Source: CSP1-1 sp035620615
GTDB lineage: Archaea > Thermoproteota > Nitrososphaeria > Nitrososphaerales > Nitrosopumilaceae
NCBI GenBank assembly: GCA_035620615.1
Contig: DASPGM010000013.1
Span: 1-54,325 of the forward strand
Length of the DNA: 54,325 bases
Direction: 5' to 3'
Numbering within the stretch: the stretch's first letter is position 1; each line of letters opens with the position of its first letter. The notes beneath the pieces are model-generated. The model was not told where the DNA came from. It made no database searches and saw only the letters and a program-made list of their open reading frames with translations. The translations under genes were made by a program, and so were the position numbers. Shown one piece after another: positions 7,625-15,923 of this stretch.

Positions 7625-8166
7625 TTCACAATCTCCTTGAATTTTTGAAATCTTAAATTAATTTCTGTATCACTCAAAACAGGTTTTCCTTCATTGATTT
7701 CTTCATTTATGTTTATCCAAGATTTGCATCCATGATATTCAGATTTTATTGGAATTTTAATTTCAGGTACTTTATACACTTTCAGAAAAACTGCCTTGAT
7801 TGGTTTTTCAGGCATCCAATTCATTCTTTCTTTAATATATGATTCACTCCAAATATGAAACTTGGATAATTCATCAATTTTTTTTTGTGAATCGATATCT
7901 GCTTCAAACATTACTTCTGCATAAGATGTAATCTTGTTATATTCACCATTTGCCAAATTTTGATTTACAATATCCAAATAATGATGAAATTGTGGTTTTA
8001 AATTTTTAATCTCTTGATGTTCAAATGTTGGAAATAAAATAAATTTCTTTGATTCAATTTTAAAACCTGAAGCAGTTTCTAGAATTCCACCTTTTCGTAA
8101 AATTACCGTTTGGTCGCCATTTTCAAGGGCTTGTACTACAGTTGCCCATTCTTTTAGTGCATCCAT
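7621..8166 (-). CDS. DUF1802 family protein
   Basis: The 181-residue protein begins with the family's typical block, LKEWATVVQALENGDQTVILRKGGI, followed by KFILFPTFEHQ. Its C-terminus is a second small alpha/beta region ending in RFQKFKEIVK. DUF1802 proteins have no assigned biochemical role. It is translated in a chain with the HemQ-like gene upstream (stop and start overlap by one base) and the aldo/keto reductase downstream (4-nt overlap), so a redox- or heme-linked function is a reasonable guess only. Confidence 0.78.
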   Translation of the reverse strand: MDALKEWATVVQALENGDQTVILRKGGILETASGFKIESKKFILFPTFEHQEIKNLKPQFHHYLDIVNQNLANGEYNKITSYAEVMFEADIDSQKKIDELSKFHIWSESYIKERMNWMPEKPIKAVFLKVYKVPEIKIPIKSEYHGCKSWININEEINEGKPVLSDTEINLRFQKFKEIVK

Positions 8167-8849
8167 TAACCCATACTGGATATCAAAGGAATAATATCTT
8201 TTTTAACACAAACAATCATCGGAGTATCTATTGCAACATATCTTGATACCTGTGTTCCCCTTAAATCCATTATGAGATTTTGAAATGAATGAAGATCATC
8301 AGTTTCAAATGCCAACATGAAATCTTCATCATGAATACCAAAAGAATAAGTCGTGTTTAGAATTACTTGCGGATAGCTTTTGCCAACTTCAATATGCTCC
8401 TCCATCATTTTTTGTCTTTGCTGTACCGGTAAAAGATACCACTCTCTAGTTTTTGTAAATGGATATACTATAACATATTGTAGTGCTTCTTCTCCTGCAA
8501 TAAACGAGGGTATTTTTCCTGTTTTTGCATAAATTGAAGGCCTTGTAGATGAAAGGTAAACATGGGATGGTGTGATATATTTTCCAAATACCGTCAAGTA
8601 TAGTTTCGATATTGCAGCTTGAATCTCTTCAACTGATTCTGCTGCAAACCATAACAAAAAATCAGCGTCATCTCGTAAGCCTAGGGTTGAATAAGATCTA
8701 AATCGAATACCTGAATTTCCAATAATATTTTCAACTTCTTTTGCAGACTCTTCTTTGGCTAGATCTGCCATCCATCTCCACTTAGGATCTATTTTAAAAA
8801 ACGAGAAATTAAAATAGAATTTTTTTTCTGCTTCGGAGCTAGCTTCCAT
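8166..8849 (-). CDS. Chlorite dismutase-like / HemQ-like heme protein
   Basis: The 227-residue chain has the two ferredoxin-like repeats of the Cld/HemQ/DyP-like superfamily. The second repeat holds IVYPFTKTREWY (Tyr129 in the position of the HemQ catalytic Tyr), MMEEHIEVG with the proximal heme ligand His152, and FGIHDEDFMLAFETDD. The residue 13 positions after the His is Asn165; true chlorite dismutases have Arg there and bacterial HemQ has Gln. It is therefore unlikely to split chlorite and closer to coproheme decarboxylase. It leads a three-gene operon in a heme neighbourhood. Assignment of function is inferred. Confidence 0.82.
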   Translation of the reverse strand: MEASSEAEKKFYFNFSFFKIDPKWRWMADLAKEESAKEVENIIGNSGIRFRSYSTLGLRDDADFLLWFAAESVEEIQAAISKLYLTVFGKYITPSHVYLSSTRPSIYAKTGKIPSFIAGEEALQYVIVYPFTKTREWYLLPVQQRQKMMEEHIEVGKSYPQVILNTTYSFGIHDEDFMLAFETDDLHSFQNLIMDLRGTQVSRYVAIDTPMIVCVKKDIIPLISSMG

Positions 8850-8874
8850 GGATACCTCTCTAACGTATATGAAT

Positions 8875-8953
8875 AAAAAAGTACTCCTACCTTTTAGCCT
8901 AACACTTTAAGTTCTTTTTTGTTCCTATGCATTAGAACTTTAGTAAAAGTAGG
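8875..8953 (-). terminator. Long hairpin plus T6: terminator behind sufC
   Basis: Just 13 nt after the sufC stop, minus-strand RNA can fold with an outer stem (944-953 with 886-896, CCTAC and TTTTA halves, one bulge) and an inner stem (8934-8940 with 8909-8915, seven pairs). Six T residues follow at 8880-8875. A stable hairpin followed by a T-tract fits termination. The same sequence precedes the HemQ-like gene, so it also insulates that operon. Confidence 0.6.
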
Positions 8954-8965
8954 AAACTAAAATTT

Positions 8966-9742
8966 TTATGATGCTGGTTGGGATTCTAAGATCCATTCGT
9001 ATCCCTTTTTCTCTAACTCTGCAGCTAAAGAACTATCCCCACTTTTTATTACCTTTCCATTTGAAAAAACATGAACAAAATCTAATTTGTCAAGAAAGTT
9101 TAGGATCCTAGCATAATGAGTAATAATTATTGTAGTAGAATCTTTTCCAGAAACTTGACTAATTGATTTTGCAACAGCTTGCACTGCATCAATATCTAAT
9201 CCTGAATCAGGTTCATCTAAAATTGAAATTTTTGGTTTGAGTACTGCCATTTGTAAAACTTCTGATCTTTTCTTTTCACCACCAGAAAACCCTTCATTGA
9301 GATATCTTGCTAAAAAGTCATCTTTTAATCCAACAGCATTGATATTTTTTTTCAAATAATTTTGAAATTCTCTAACAGTGATGAATACTTCACGATTATC
9401 TCCTTGCAAAGCTTTGCTTAGTGCATTGTAAGATGTTCTAAGAAAATGTGAAAAACCAACACCAGATACTTCGGTTGGGTATTGAAATCCTAAAAAGAGT
9501 CCTTTTTTAGCTCGTTCATCGGCTTTTAACTCCAAAATACTTTCTCCATCAAGTAAAATATCACCTTGAGTCACTTCATATTTTGGATGTGCAAGTAATG
9601 TGTAAGCTAATGTGCTCTTACCAGAGCCATTGGGGCCCATAATTGCATGTACCTCGCCTGGGCCGGTTTTAAGATTAACACCCTTGAGAATTTCCTTTCC
9701 ACCAACATTTACATGAAGATCCTTAATCTCGAGAATTGCCAT
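8966..9742 (-). CDS. sufC: Fe-S cluster assembly ATPase SufC
   Basis: An ABC-type ATPase that works with the SufB-SufD scaffold to build Fe-S clusters. Walker A is GPNGSGKST (36-44). The insertion typical of SufC (YNALSKALQGDNREVFIT) is present, as are the signature FSGGEKKRSEVLQM and Walker B with ISILDEPDSGLDID. Length 258 is normal. The sufB and sufD partners are not adjacent; the neighbours are the HemQ-like gene and TFB. A TATA-like TATTATATA lies about 25-30 nt before the ATG. Confidence 0.96.
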   Translation of the reverse strand: MAILEIKDLHVNVGGKEILKGVNLKTGPGEVHAIMGPNGSGKSTLAYTLLAHPKYEVTQGDILLDGESILELKADERAKKGLFLGFQYPTEVSGVGFSHFLRTSYNALSKALQGDNREVFITVREFQNYLKKNINAVGLKDDFLARYLNEGFSGGEKKRSEVLQMAVLKPKISILDEPDSGLDIDAVQAVAKSISQVSGKDSTTIIITHYARILNFLDKLDFVHVFSNGKVIKSGDSSLAAELEKKGYEWILESQPAS

Positions 9743-9862
9743 AAAATTAATTCTATTTTTAGCTATATAATACAGGCGAATTTTAGCTGCTCCTAAGGGG
9801 CATTATTCTAAATTTATAGAATTACCATTACTAGATTAAAAATAAAATAAAAGGGGGGTGGA

Positions 9863-10822
9863 TTAGATTTTGGCTAGTGATGGTCTCAGAGTTACGCATA
9901 ATTTGTAACTCATCAGAATTTCTTTACATCTGTTACGAATTGTAACTTCTGTAACTCCTGCTACACTTGAAACATCCCTTTGAAGGACATTTTGACCAAG
10001 CAATATCGATGCAACATAAAGATATGCTGCTGCGATACCGTTAGGAGCCTTTCCATCAGCAAGATTACGGCCTTTGGTTTTTTCTGAAATTTCTAATGCA
10101 AGGCGTTCTACTCGTACATCTGTTTTTGTTAGATTGGCAATTTTAGAGATGTACTTGTCCATTGTTACAACAGGTGTTGAAGATGCTCCTAGCTCCATTA
10201 CCATAGTTCTATAGTATCTTGCGGCTAGTTTGGTTTTGGATTTGAGATCCTTAACTGTACTTATTCCAGCACAAATTTCTTCTAAAGATCTAATCACATT
10301 GCATTGCTTGCAAGCCATAAAAATGGTTGCTGCTGAAATACTTGCAACTGATTTTCCTTTGACGTCCATTTTGCCATCTAGATTTCTATAGATCATCGAT
10401 GATGTCTCTAGTACATTTTTTGGCAGGGTAAGAACTTTACATGCTTCCCCAATTTTTTCAAGCACACTTGATAATCTTCTTTCTCTTGGAGATGAAACTC
10501 TTACTCTTTGTTGCCACTTTCTTAGATTGTTCATTTGATTTGCTACATCTGAACTAATCGATTTTCCACTAAAGTCTTTGGTGCTTATAGAAATCTCTGT
10601 TGTAATTCCCAAATCGTGTTGAGAATATGTTGTTTGTCCTGTTGCTCTTGCTAATTTCATTTTTTCTTCTAAACTACTGCTTCTAGCTTCTGGGCCATAG
10701 TCTGCCATTTGTTGTGCAACGACTACACCGCAGCCCGAACAAATCCTTTCACCATTCTGAACGTCATCAATTAATGATGAATCACATTCAGGACAGCATT
10801 TTTCTATTTCAATTGCGTTCAT
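9863..10822 (-). CDS. tfb: Transcription initiation factor IIB (TFB), paralogue 1
   Basis: Recruits RNA polymerase to TBP-bound promoters. The N-terminal zinc ribbon has Cys10, Cys13, Cys28 and Cys31 (CPEC...CSGC). A B-reader/linker region follows, then two cyclin-like repeats (about 115-205 and 215-305). The second ends in the BRE-recognising helix region VAGVTEVTIRNRCKE. Length 319 is typical. A Shine-Dalgarno-like AAGGAG lies upstream of the ATG, within the 3' end of gar1, and the two reading frames overlap by 14 nt. The TFB-Gar1 pairing is common in archaea. Confidence 0.96.
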   Translation of the reverse strand: MNAIEIEKCCPECDSSLIDDVQNGERICSGCGVVVAQQMADYGPEARSSSLEEKMKLARATGQTTYSQHDLGITTEISISTKDFSGKSISSDVANQMNNLRKWQQRVRVSSPRERRLSSVLEKIGEACKVLTLPKNVLETSSMIYRNLDGKMDVKGKSVASISAATIFMACKQCNVIRSLEEICAGISTVKDLKSKTKLAARYYRTMVMELGASSTPVVTMDKYISKIANLTKTDVRVERLALEISEKTKGRNLADGKAPNGIAAAYLYVASILLGQNVLQRDVSSVAGVTEVTIRNRCKEILMSYKLCVTLRPSLAKI

Positions 10823-11066
10823 TTCTTTTTCTCCTTAGTATTTTGTATTTTTTCACAGGAGAAGATGCTAGCGCAAAAACTTTTTTGCCAACGTATTTTT
10901 TTATGCTATTTGTTAACGGAATGGCAGATGCATATGGTTTTCCAACTGGACCTATCATCTCCGTAACCTTAGCTAACTTACTACTTTTTTCGTCGCAAAT
11001 TATCTGACCTTCTTCTAATGTTTTAGAAAGTCGTATGATAACTCTGCCACTATTGGCCAAATGCAT
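10809..11066 (-). CDS. gar1: H/ACA ribonucleoprotein subunit Gar1
   Basis: Gar1 binds the Cbf5 pseudouridine synthase and controls substrate turnover in H/ACA RNPs. The 85-residue protein is a beta-barrel with MIGPVGKPYASAIPL, the family's most conserved stretch, followed by a basic C-tail (KKYKILRRKRNERN). I start it at the ATG at 11066 because AGGAGGT lies ten bases upstream. The in-frame TTG at 11087 would place that ribosome site inside the gene. It precedes and overlaps tfb. Confidence 0.88.
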   Translation of the reverse strand: MHLANSGRVIIRLSKTLEEGQIICDEKSSKLAKVTEMIGPVGKPYASAIPLTNSIKKYVGKKVFALASSPVKKYKILRRKRNERN

Positions 11067-11160
11067 AATTTCGCCTACCTCCTGCAATTACTGGACAGAA
11101 TGTTTTGTCATTATCATAGACTTCTGTCAACTTTCCTTTAGCTTGAAGCTAGATTGAATA

Positions 11161-11460
11161 TTATTTAGACTGCTTTGCTCTTTTAGAAACTAATTTTTCA
11201 GAAATTTTATTTAGGATTTTTGTTTTTGGTCCATCTTTTGGTAAAATGATATACCCTGATCTGACATAGGGTCTTTTTGGAAATCTAACTTTATCATTTG
11301 ATTCAGTAAGTTCTAATCCAGCTGATTTTGCAGCTTCGATTAATTCATTTAATGATGGATCAAAAACACATTTTTCTTTTGGAAGCTTTCGTCCCTTATC
11401 GCGCGGTAATGTCTTGTTAAAATAATCCAGCCAGACTACGACATGCTCGTAATCTTTCAT
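11161..11460 (-). CDS. srp19: Signal recognition particle protein SRP19
   Basis: SRP19 binds the tips of SRP RNA helices 6 and 8 and helps SRP54 load. The 99-residue protein has the N-terminal strand HVVVWLDYFNKTLPRDKGRKLPKEKCV, the RNA-contacting DKGRKLP motif, and the PKRPYVRSGYIILP strand. The basic tail is usual. Four bases separate its start from the S8e stop, so it is translated with S8e. Its partner SRP54 lies at 27,488 in this window, not in the same operon. Confidence 0.95.
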   Translation of the reverse strand: MKDYEHVVVWLDYFNKTLPRDKGRKLPKEKCVFDPSLNELIEAAKSAGLELTESNDKVRFPKRPYVRSGYIILPKDGPKTKILNKISEKLVSKRAKQSK

Positions 11461-11464
11461 TTAA

Positions 11465-11845
11465 TCACTTTATGAGAACTGCATTAACGGCGCCGTGTTG
11501 CCCTGGTTTTGAAACAACTCTGCACTTTCCATCTTCTGTTTCAAGAATTGCTCCTTTGCAAATTACTCCACGTCTTTGATAATCACTGTTTGATGGATTT
11601 TCTAAAACTTTTACAATTTTTGTTTTCTTTACTTTAGAATTTGGAATAGATAAATTCGCAAAATCAATTGTCTTTAATGCTGTTTTTTGAATTTTGCCGC
11701 GAACTTTTCTTGTAACAGTAATTGCGGGACCCATTAGAGCTTCATTTGGGTATCTATCAATTTCATATTTTCTTCTAGTTCGTAATGGATGTCGTCTACC
11801 ACCAGTTATTTTACTTGTTGCCAAATTTTCTAAAGATTTTCTCAT
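11465..11845 (-). CDS. rps8e: Ribosomal protein S8e
   Basis: A small-subunit ribosomal protein of 126 residues. Characteristic features are the N-terminal SKITGGRRHPLRTRRKYE and the C-terminal ITKG/TKGAI-like part VICKGAILETEDGKCRVVSKPGQHGAVNAVLI. It is the archaeal short form without the eukaryotic insertion. It is followed at once by srp19 on the same strand. Confidence 0.97.
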   Translation of the reverse strand: MRKSLENLATSKITGGRRHPLRTRRKYEIDRYPNEALMGPAITVTRKVRGKIQKTALKTIDFANLSIPNSKVKKTKIVKVLENPSNSDYQRRGVICKGAILETEDGKCRVVSKPGQHGAVNAVLIK

Positions 11846-11936
11846 GTATCCAGTTTGAACTACTCTAATTTATACAAAACGCAAAAATTTCTTATCAAAA
11901 CTAGGTTTTCAAAGAATTCCTCTTAATTTTCAAGAA

Positions 11937-12542
11937 CTAAGCCTGAGGGGTGGCAATAGTTTGCGTCGGGCTTGGTTCTACAACATTTTGAGGTGAGCTT
12001 ACACTAGAAGCTTGGGGTGATTTTCTTACTCTTTTGAAAAGTTTTTGTTTTAGTGCATCAGTATCTCCTTGAATTCCAAAATATTTCTGAAATTTTGGAG
12101 TGGTAGAATAAATTTTCAATCTTCCAACATTTTGACTTTCAATGTAATCTAGCTGACGTAATTCTTTAAGATGCAAGTAAACTCCGGAACCTCTTGTTTC
12201 AACAAGTTGTTTTGAAGAAATTGGTTGCATGTATGCAATGTATGAAAGAGTTTTTAGAGTTGCATTTGGCAAAATTGGTTTTGATGCATATCTTCTAATT
12301 GTTGAACTATATTCTGGTTTTAGCTGAAATACATAAGAATCATCTGGAAGAGTAACAATTTCTATAGCCTTGAAAGCAGTTTTTGCCTTTTTCATTATGA
12401 GATTTAGTAAATTGAGGGTTTTTGTTCTAGATTCTGTCCCTGAGGCTTTAATCAAATCCTCTATGCTCAAAGGCCTTCCAGCAGAATATAACGCAGCCTC
12501 GATTCTGGCTGTTGCCTCATCATCATCATCGATTTTTACCAT
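11937..12542 (-). CDS. scpB: Segregation and condensation protein ScpB
   Basis: Winged-helix subunit of the SMC-ScpA-ScpB condensin. The 201-residue protein has ARIEAALYSAGRPLSIEDLIKASG at the N-terminus and the second winged helix with LKTLSYIAYMQPISSKQLVETRGSGVYLHLKELR. A low-complexity Ser/Pro/Thr tail (PQASSVSSPQNVVEPSPTQ) ends the chain. It lies 52 nt downstream of scpA and is surely co-expressed. SMC itself is not in the window. Confidence 0.9.
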   Translation of the reverse strand: MVKIDDDDEATARIEAALYSAGRPLSIEDLIKASGTESRTKTLNLLNLIMKKAKTAFKAIEIVTLPDDSYVFQLKPEYSSTIRRYASKPILPNATLKTLSYIAYMQPISSKQLVETRGSGVYLHLKELRQLDYIESQNVGRLKIYSTTPKFQKYFGIQGDTDALKQKLFKRVRKSPQASSVSSPQNVVEPSPTQTIATPQA

Positions 12543-12594
12543 TTATCACACCTACGCTAGAATCTACTTAAAAGAATCCTTTCTCCACCTTTGA

Positions 12595-13272
12595 TTAGGT
12601 TGTAAATTTCTCTTTGATTAGAGTGATTTTTATGTCATCTTCAATCTGTTCCAAGTCAACTTTTTGATCCCTTGCAAGAAATAAAATGGCAAAAAAGCAT
12701 CTAATCGAATCAATAGTATCAAGTTCTACTATGATATCCTTTAGCATGCCTGAACCTGCAGACTTGATTTTGTTTGTAATTAGTTCCTCGTATTTACCTA
12801 TGATATTTTCAAGCGAAATAAAATAATCTTTAAAATCTGGGGCTTCAATAGGGTCAAAATTTAATTGCCTTCCCTTTCTAGATATTGGATTTGCAATTGT
12901 TCCGATAAGATTTTCAAGTAAATTCAAAAGTTCGTCTAATGTTACTGGATAAGTTGATTCATGCCGATAAGGCATGTTGATTAAATCTATATCCAAATCA
13001 ACTCTTTGAGTTAAAGGTTTTTTTTCCATTGCAGCTTTTTGTAATGCAAAAATACTTTCTACTTTCATTCTGTGAATTAATGACGAAGAGAGCGCTGCCA
13101 TTCCTGCCACTCTCAAGTCCTTTTTTCCTGTTTGGTTTAGAATCTGAATCAATAATTCTAAAATCTGAATTATGTTAATTTCCCATACATCTTTTTTTGT
13201 TATATTGGCTGGGTTAAAGAGAATATTAACTGGTGCCTGAGAAATTCCTGATTTTGACTGGTCTTCGCTCAC
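12595..13272 (-). CDS. scpA: Segregation and condensation protein ScpA (kleisin)
   Basis: ScpA bridges SMC heads in condensin. This 225-residue protein is mostly helical, with the kleisin N-terminal region (ILFNPANITKKDVWEINIIQILELLIQIL) and a C-terminal winged-helix end (VVELDTIDSIRCFFAILFLARDQKVDLEQ...IKITL). It is more diverged than bacterial ScpA, but adjacency to scpB makes the call firm. The start is GTG (13270-13272); no ATG lies near. Confidence 0.85.
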   Translation of the reverse strand: MSEDQSKSGISQAPVNILFNPANITKKDVWEINIIQILELLIQILNQTGKKDLRVAGMAALSSSLIHRMKVESIFALQKAAMEKKPLTQRVDLDIDLINMPYRHESTYPVTLDELLNLLENLIGTIANPISRKGRQLNFDPIEAPDFKDYFISLENIIGKYEELITNKIKSAGSGMLKDIIVELDTIDSIRCFFAILFLARDQKVDLEQIEDDIKITLIKEKFTT

Positions 13273-13368
13273 AATTTTTTAAAGTGCTTATTTAATAATA
13301 TCTACGCGCTCTATTTTTTTGTCGTACTCAGTCAACTCTTATATTATAAACAACAAAAAGAAGACGCG

Positions 13369-14445
13369 TTGAAAGCAGCAAGAATCATTGAAGCAAATAA
13401 ACCTCTTGAAATATCTGAAATAGAAATCCCTGAACCACAAGAAAATCAAGTTTTAGTTAAAGTAAAAGCAGTTGGGGTGTGTCATAGTGATTTACACTTG
13501 TGGGAAGGTGGATATGATCTAGGTGATGGTACATTCATGAAAGTAACTGATAGAGGAGTTAAATATCCTGTAACTCCTGGCCATGAAATTGTAGGTACTA
13601 TTTCAAAAAAGGGAAATTTAGTAAAAGGATATTCTGAAGGAGATGATGTTTTAGTATATCCATGGATAGGAGAAGGAAAATGTCCAGCATGTATGGTAGG
13701 AAATGAAAATCTTTGTGATTCTCCAAAATCTCTTGGAGTTTTTCAAGATGGTGGTTACGCCGAATATGTATTGGTACCCCATTTCAAATATTTAGTTAAG
13801 GTTTCAGGAATTGATTTAGAACCTGCAGCATCACTTGCATGTTCTGGACTAACAGCATATACTGCAGTAAAAAAAGCAAACTCAAATTCGCCAGAATATT
13901 TGGTAATAATTGGTGCTGGTGGTTTGGGATTAATGGGAATACAAATTGCTAAAGCAATTACCAAAGCCAAAGTCATCTGTGTTGATCTTGATGATAAAAA
14001 ATTAGATGTTGCAAAAAAAATGGGAGCAGATTTTGTTATCAATACTAATGTTATTGGTTCTGTTACAACAGGATCTGGTAATGCTGTGCAAAAAATAATT
14101 TCTATTTGTGATAACAAAGGTGCTGATAGCGTTATTGATTTTGTAAATGCTCCGCAAACTGCTAAAACCGGAATTGCGATATTGCGTAAAAGAGGAAATT
14201 TAGTTTTAGTTGGACTTTTTGGAGGTTCTATCGAACTATCTTTAGTAACTATTCCGCTTAAAGCAATTACAATTCAAGGGGCATATACTGGAAATTATAA
14301 TGATTTTGTAGAATTAATTGAATTAGCAAAAAAGGGTAAAATTAAACAAATCATCTCAGAAAGATACTCGCTTGAACAATCAAATCAAGCACTTGAAAAT
14401 CTAAAACAACGTAAAATTATTGGTCGCGCAGTAATAAACCCATAA
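13369..14445 (+). CDS. Zinc-dependent alcohol dehydrogenase (MDR family)
   Basis: A 358-residue medium-chain dehydrogenase. Catalytic zinc ligands are Cys38 (GVCHSDLH) and His71-Glu72 (PGHE). The structural zinc loop is GEGKCPACMVGNENLC, with Glu102, Cys105, Cys108 and Cys116: the Glu-Cys3 pattern known from the Sulfolobus enzyme instead of four cysteines. The NAD site is VIIGAGGLGLMGIQIA, with VDLDDKK favouring NAD over NADP. The start is TTG at 13369. The substrate is unknown; it stands alone. Confidence 0.92.
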   Translation: MKAARIIEANKPLEISEIEIPEPQENQVLVKVKAVGVCHSDLHLWEGGYDLGDGTFMKVTDRGVKYPVTPGHEIVGTISKKGNLVKGYSEGDDVLVYPWIGEGKCPACMVGNENLCDSPKSLGVFQDGGYAEYVLVPHFKYLVKVSGIDLEPAASLACSGLTAYTAVKKANSNSPEYLVIIGAGGLGLMGIQIAKAITKAKVICVDLDDKKLDVAKKMGADFVINTNVIGSVTTGSGNAVQKIISICDNKGADSVIDFVNAPQTAKTGIAILRKRGNLVLVGLFGGSIELSLVTIPLKAITIQGAYTGNYNDFVELIELAKKGKIKQIISERYSLEQSNQALENLKQRKIIGRAVINP

Positions 14446-14517
14446 GAGTTCCCTGCTTGTGTGGATGTTCAATTCGAACTACAATAATATAATATAAAAC
14501 AAACCGAGAGAAAATCC

Positions 14518-15267
14518 ATGGCAAAGCAAAAACTAGATTATGAGTTGGCTTTTACGCATCTACAAAATAATCAAAACATTACTGCATACAATCTTTTTTT
14601 AGATTTGGCTGAGAGTCAAAGAAAAACTGATACTCTAAAATCATCTGTTTTATTCATTCTTGCAGGTGAATGCAAGCATCGCCAAAATAAAGATAATTCT
14701 AATGAACTATTTGAAGCCGGAAAATCATTCTTAAATTTTACAAAAAATGAAAAGGATATCAACATAAAAAATGCCTATTTGTGTGCAGCTAGGTGTTTTC
14801 TAAAATCTAAAAACTATGCTGAAGCCAAAAAAGCGTTTGACAAATCCAAAAAACTCCAGATTACTCAGACTGAGACTGTGAGGCCTGTTATGATTGTTGA
14901 TGATAGCAAAGCAGTTATCATTAAACTTTCAAATTATTTAAAAAAACTAGGATATAATGATGTAATTACCTTTGAAAAGGGAGCAGATGCACTAAAAGAA
15001 TCCCAAAAATTAATCAAAGCTTCTAAAAATCCAATATTTTTACTTGATATGGGCTTACCAGATATTGAAGGAGATGAAATTGCATCAAAAATTCTTGAAA
15101 TGCAACCAGACTCCCAAATTATTCTAATTACTGCTGATGAAAAAACAAGTAAAAGAGTAACAAAAACAATTAGCTCAGGAGTTACTGCATTTATTCAAAA
15201 ACCATTTACTATTAACGATTTGAAAGAAGCAATGAATACTGCAGAATCAGAATCTTCATCTTTATAA
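14518..15267 (+). CDS. Response regulator with helical-repeat N-terminus
   Basis: The N-terminal ~115 residues are alpha-helical with TPR/SNAP-like spacing (AYNLFLDLAES..., CAARCFLKSKNYAEAKKAFDKSKKL). A CheY-like receiver follows (122-245) with all key residues: Asp128-Asp129 acidic pocket, phosphoacceptor Asp177 in LLDMGLPD, Thr205 and Lys228 in QKPF. There is no DNA-binding output domain, so it probably acts through protein contacts. No histidine kinase is adjacent. It ends 6 nt inside the convergent Lrp-family gene. Confidence 0.88.
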   Translation: MAKQKLDYELAFTHLQNNQNITAYNLFLDLAESQRKTDTLKSSVLFILAGECKHRQNKDNSNELFEAGKSFLNFTKNEKDINIKNAYLCAARCFLKSKNYAEAKKAFDKSKKLQITQTETVRPVMIVDDSKAVIIKLSNYLKKLGYNDVITFEKGADALKESQKLIKASKNPIFLLDMGLPDIEGDEIASKILEMQPDSQIILITADEKTSKRVTKTISSGVTAFIQKPFTINDLKEAMNTAESESSSL

Positions 15268-15762
15268 TAAAAGTAAAGACATATTCAACAAATTAACATT
15301 TTGAATGTCAAACTTGTTAATTCTATAATCAATTACTTGTTCTGAAAACTTTTCAATTATTTTCGAAGCTGCATTTTTTGATCCAGAATCAATTTTCATA
15401 ACTACCATCATATTCCATTCTCCCTCAAGATTTGCAACAAATAGATAGTCTGGTTTATCAATTACATGGTCAATTATTGATTTTTTTACCATCTCTAGGG
15501 ATTTAGTTGGCTTGAACTTCATGAATAATGCTTCATAATCATTTGTTTCAGAAACATCAGAAAGAACCGCTTTGTATCCTTTTATTATACCACTTTTTTC
15601 GAGTCTCTCTATTCTTTTCCTAATAGTTCTATCAGAAACATCATGCCCAGATTTTCTTAATTCATTTGCAATTTCTTTTGAAGGGGTTCGGGCATTATTA
15701 TTTAAAATTTCAATAATCTTTTGATCCACTTTATCAAGATTAGACCATGCATCACTGCTCAT
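15262..15762 (-). CDS. Lrp/AsnC family transcriptional regulator
   Basis: The 166-residue protein has an N-terminal winged helix (LDKVDQKIIEILNNNARTPSKEIANEL...RTIRKRIERLEKSGIIKGYKAVL) and a RAM-like C-terminal domain with YLFVANLEGEWNMMVVMKI. The ligand and targets are unknown. It converges on the response regulator with a 6-nt overlap. Unlike the AhbAB protein, it lacks the siroheme decarboxylase blocks, so a regulator is the better call. Confidence 0.9.
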   Translation of the reverse strand: MSSDAWSNLDKVDQKIIEILNNNARTPSKEIANELRKSGHDVSDRTIRKRIERLEKSGIIKGYKAVLSDVSETNDYEALFMKFKPTKSLEMVKKSIIDHVIDKPDYLFVANLEGEWNMMVVMKIDSGSKNAASKIIEKFSEQVIDYRINKFDIQNVNLLNMSLLLL

Positions 15763-15923
15763 GAATTAGGTTTTTTTTCATGCTTTTGAATATTTGTTTG
15801 TACATAGAATTCGTAAGATTGGTCTAAAAAATTCAATTTCATGCCTAGCTTGTTATTAAAGAGTAAATTTCAGAGATATTTTTGAAAATTTAGACGGTTC
15901 TTTTGGATATCTTTTTTTGAATA

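Noticed and set aside
8166..8849. True chlorite dismutase
   Set aside because: The distal Arg is absent (Asn165).
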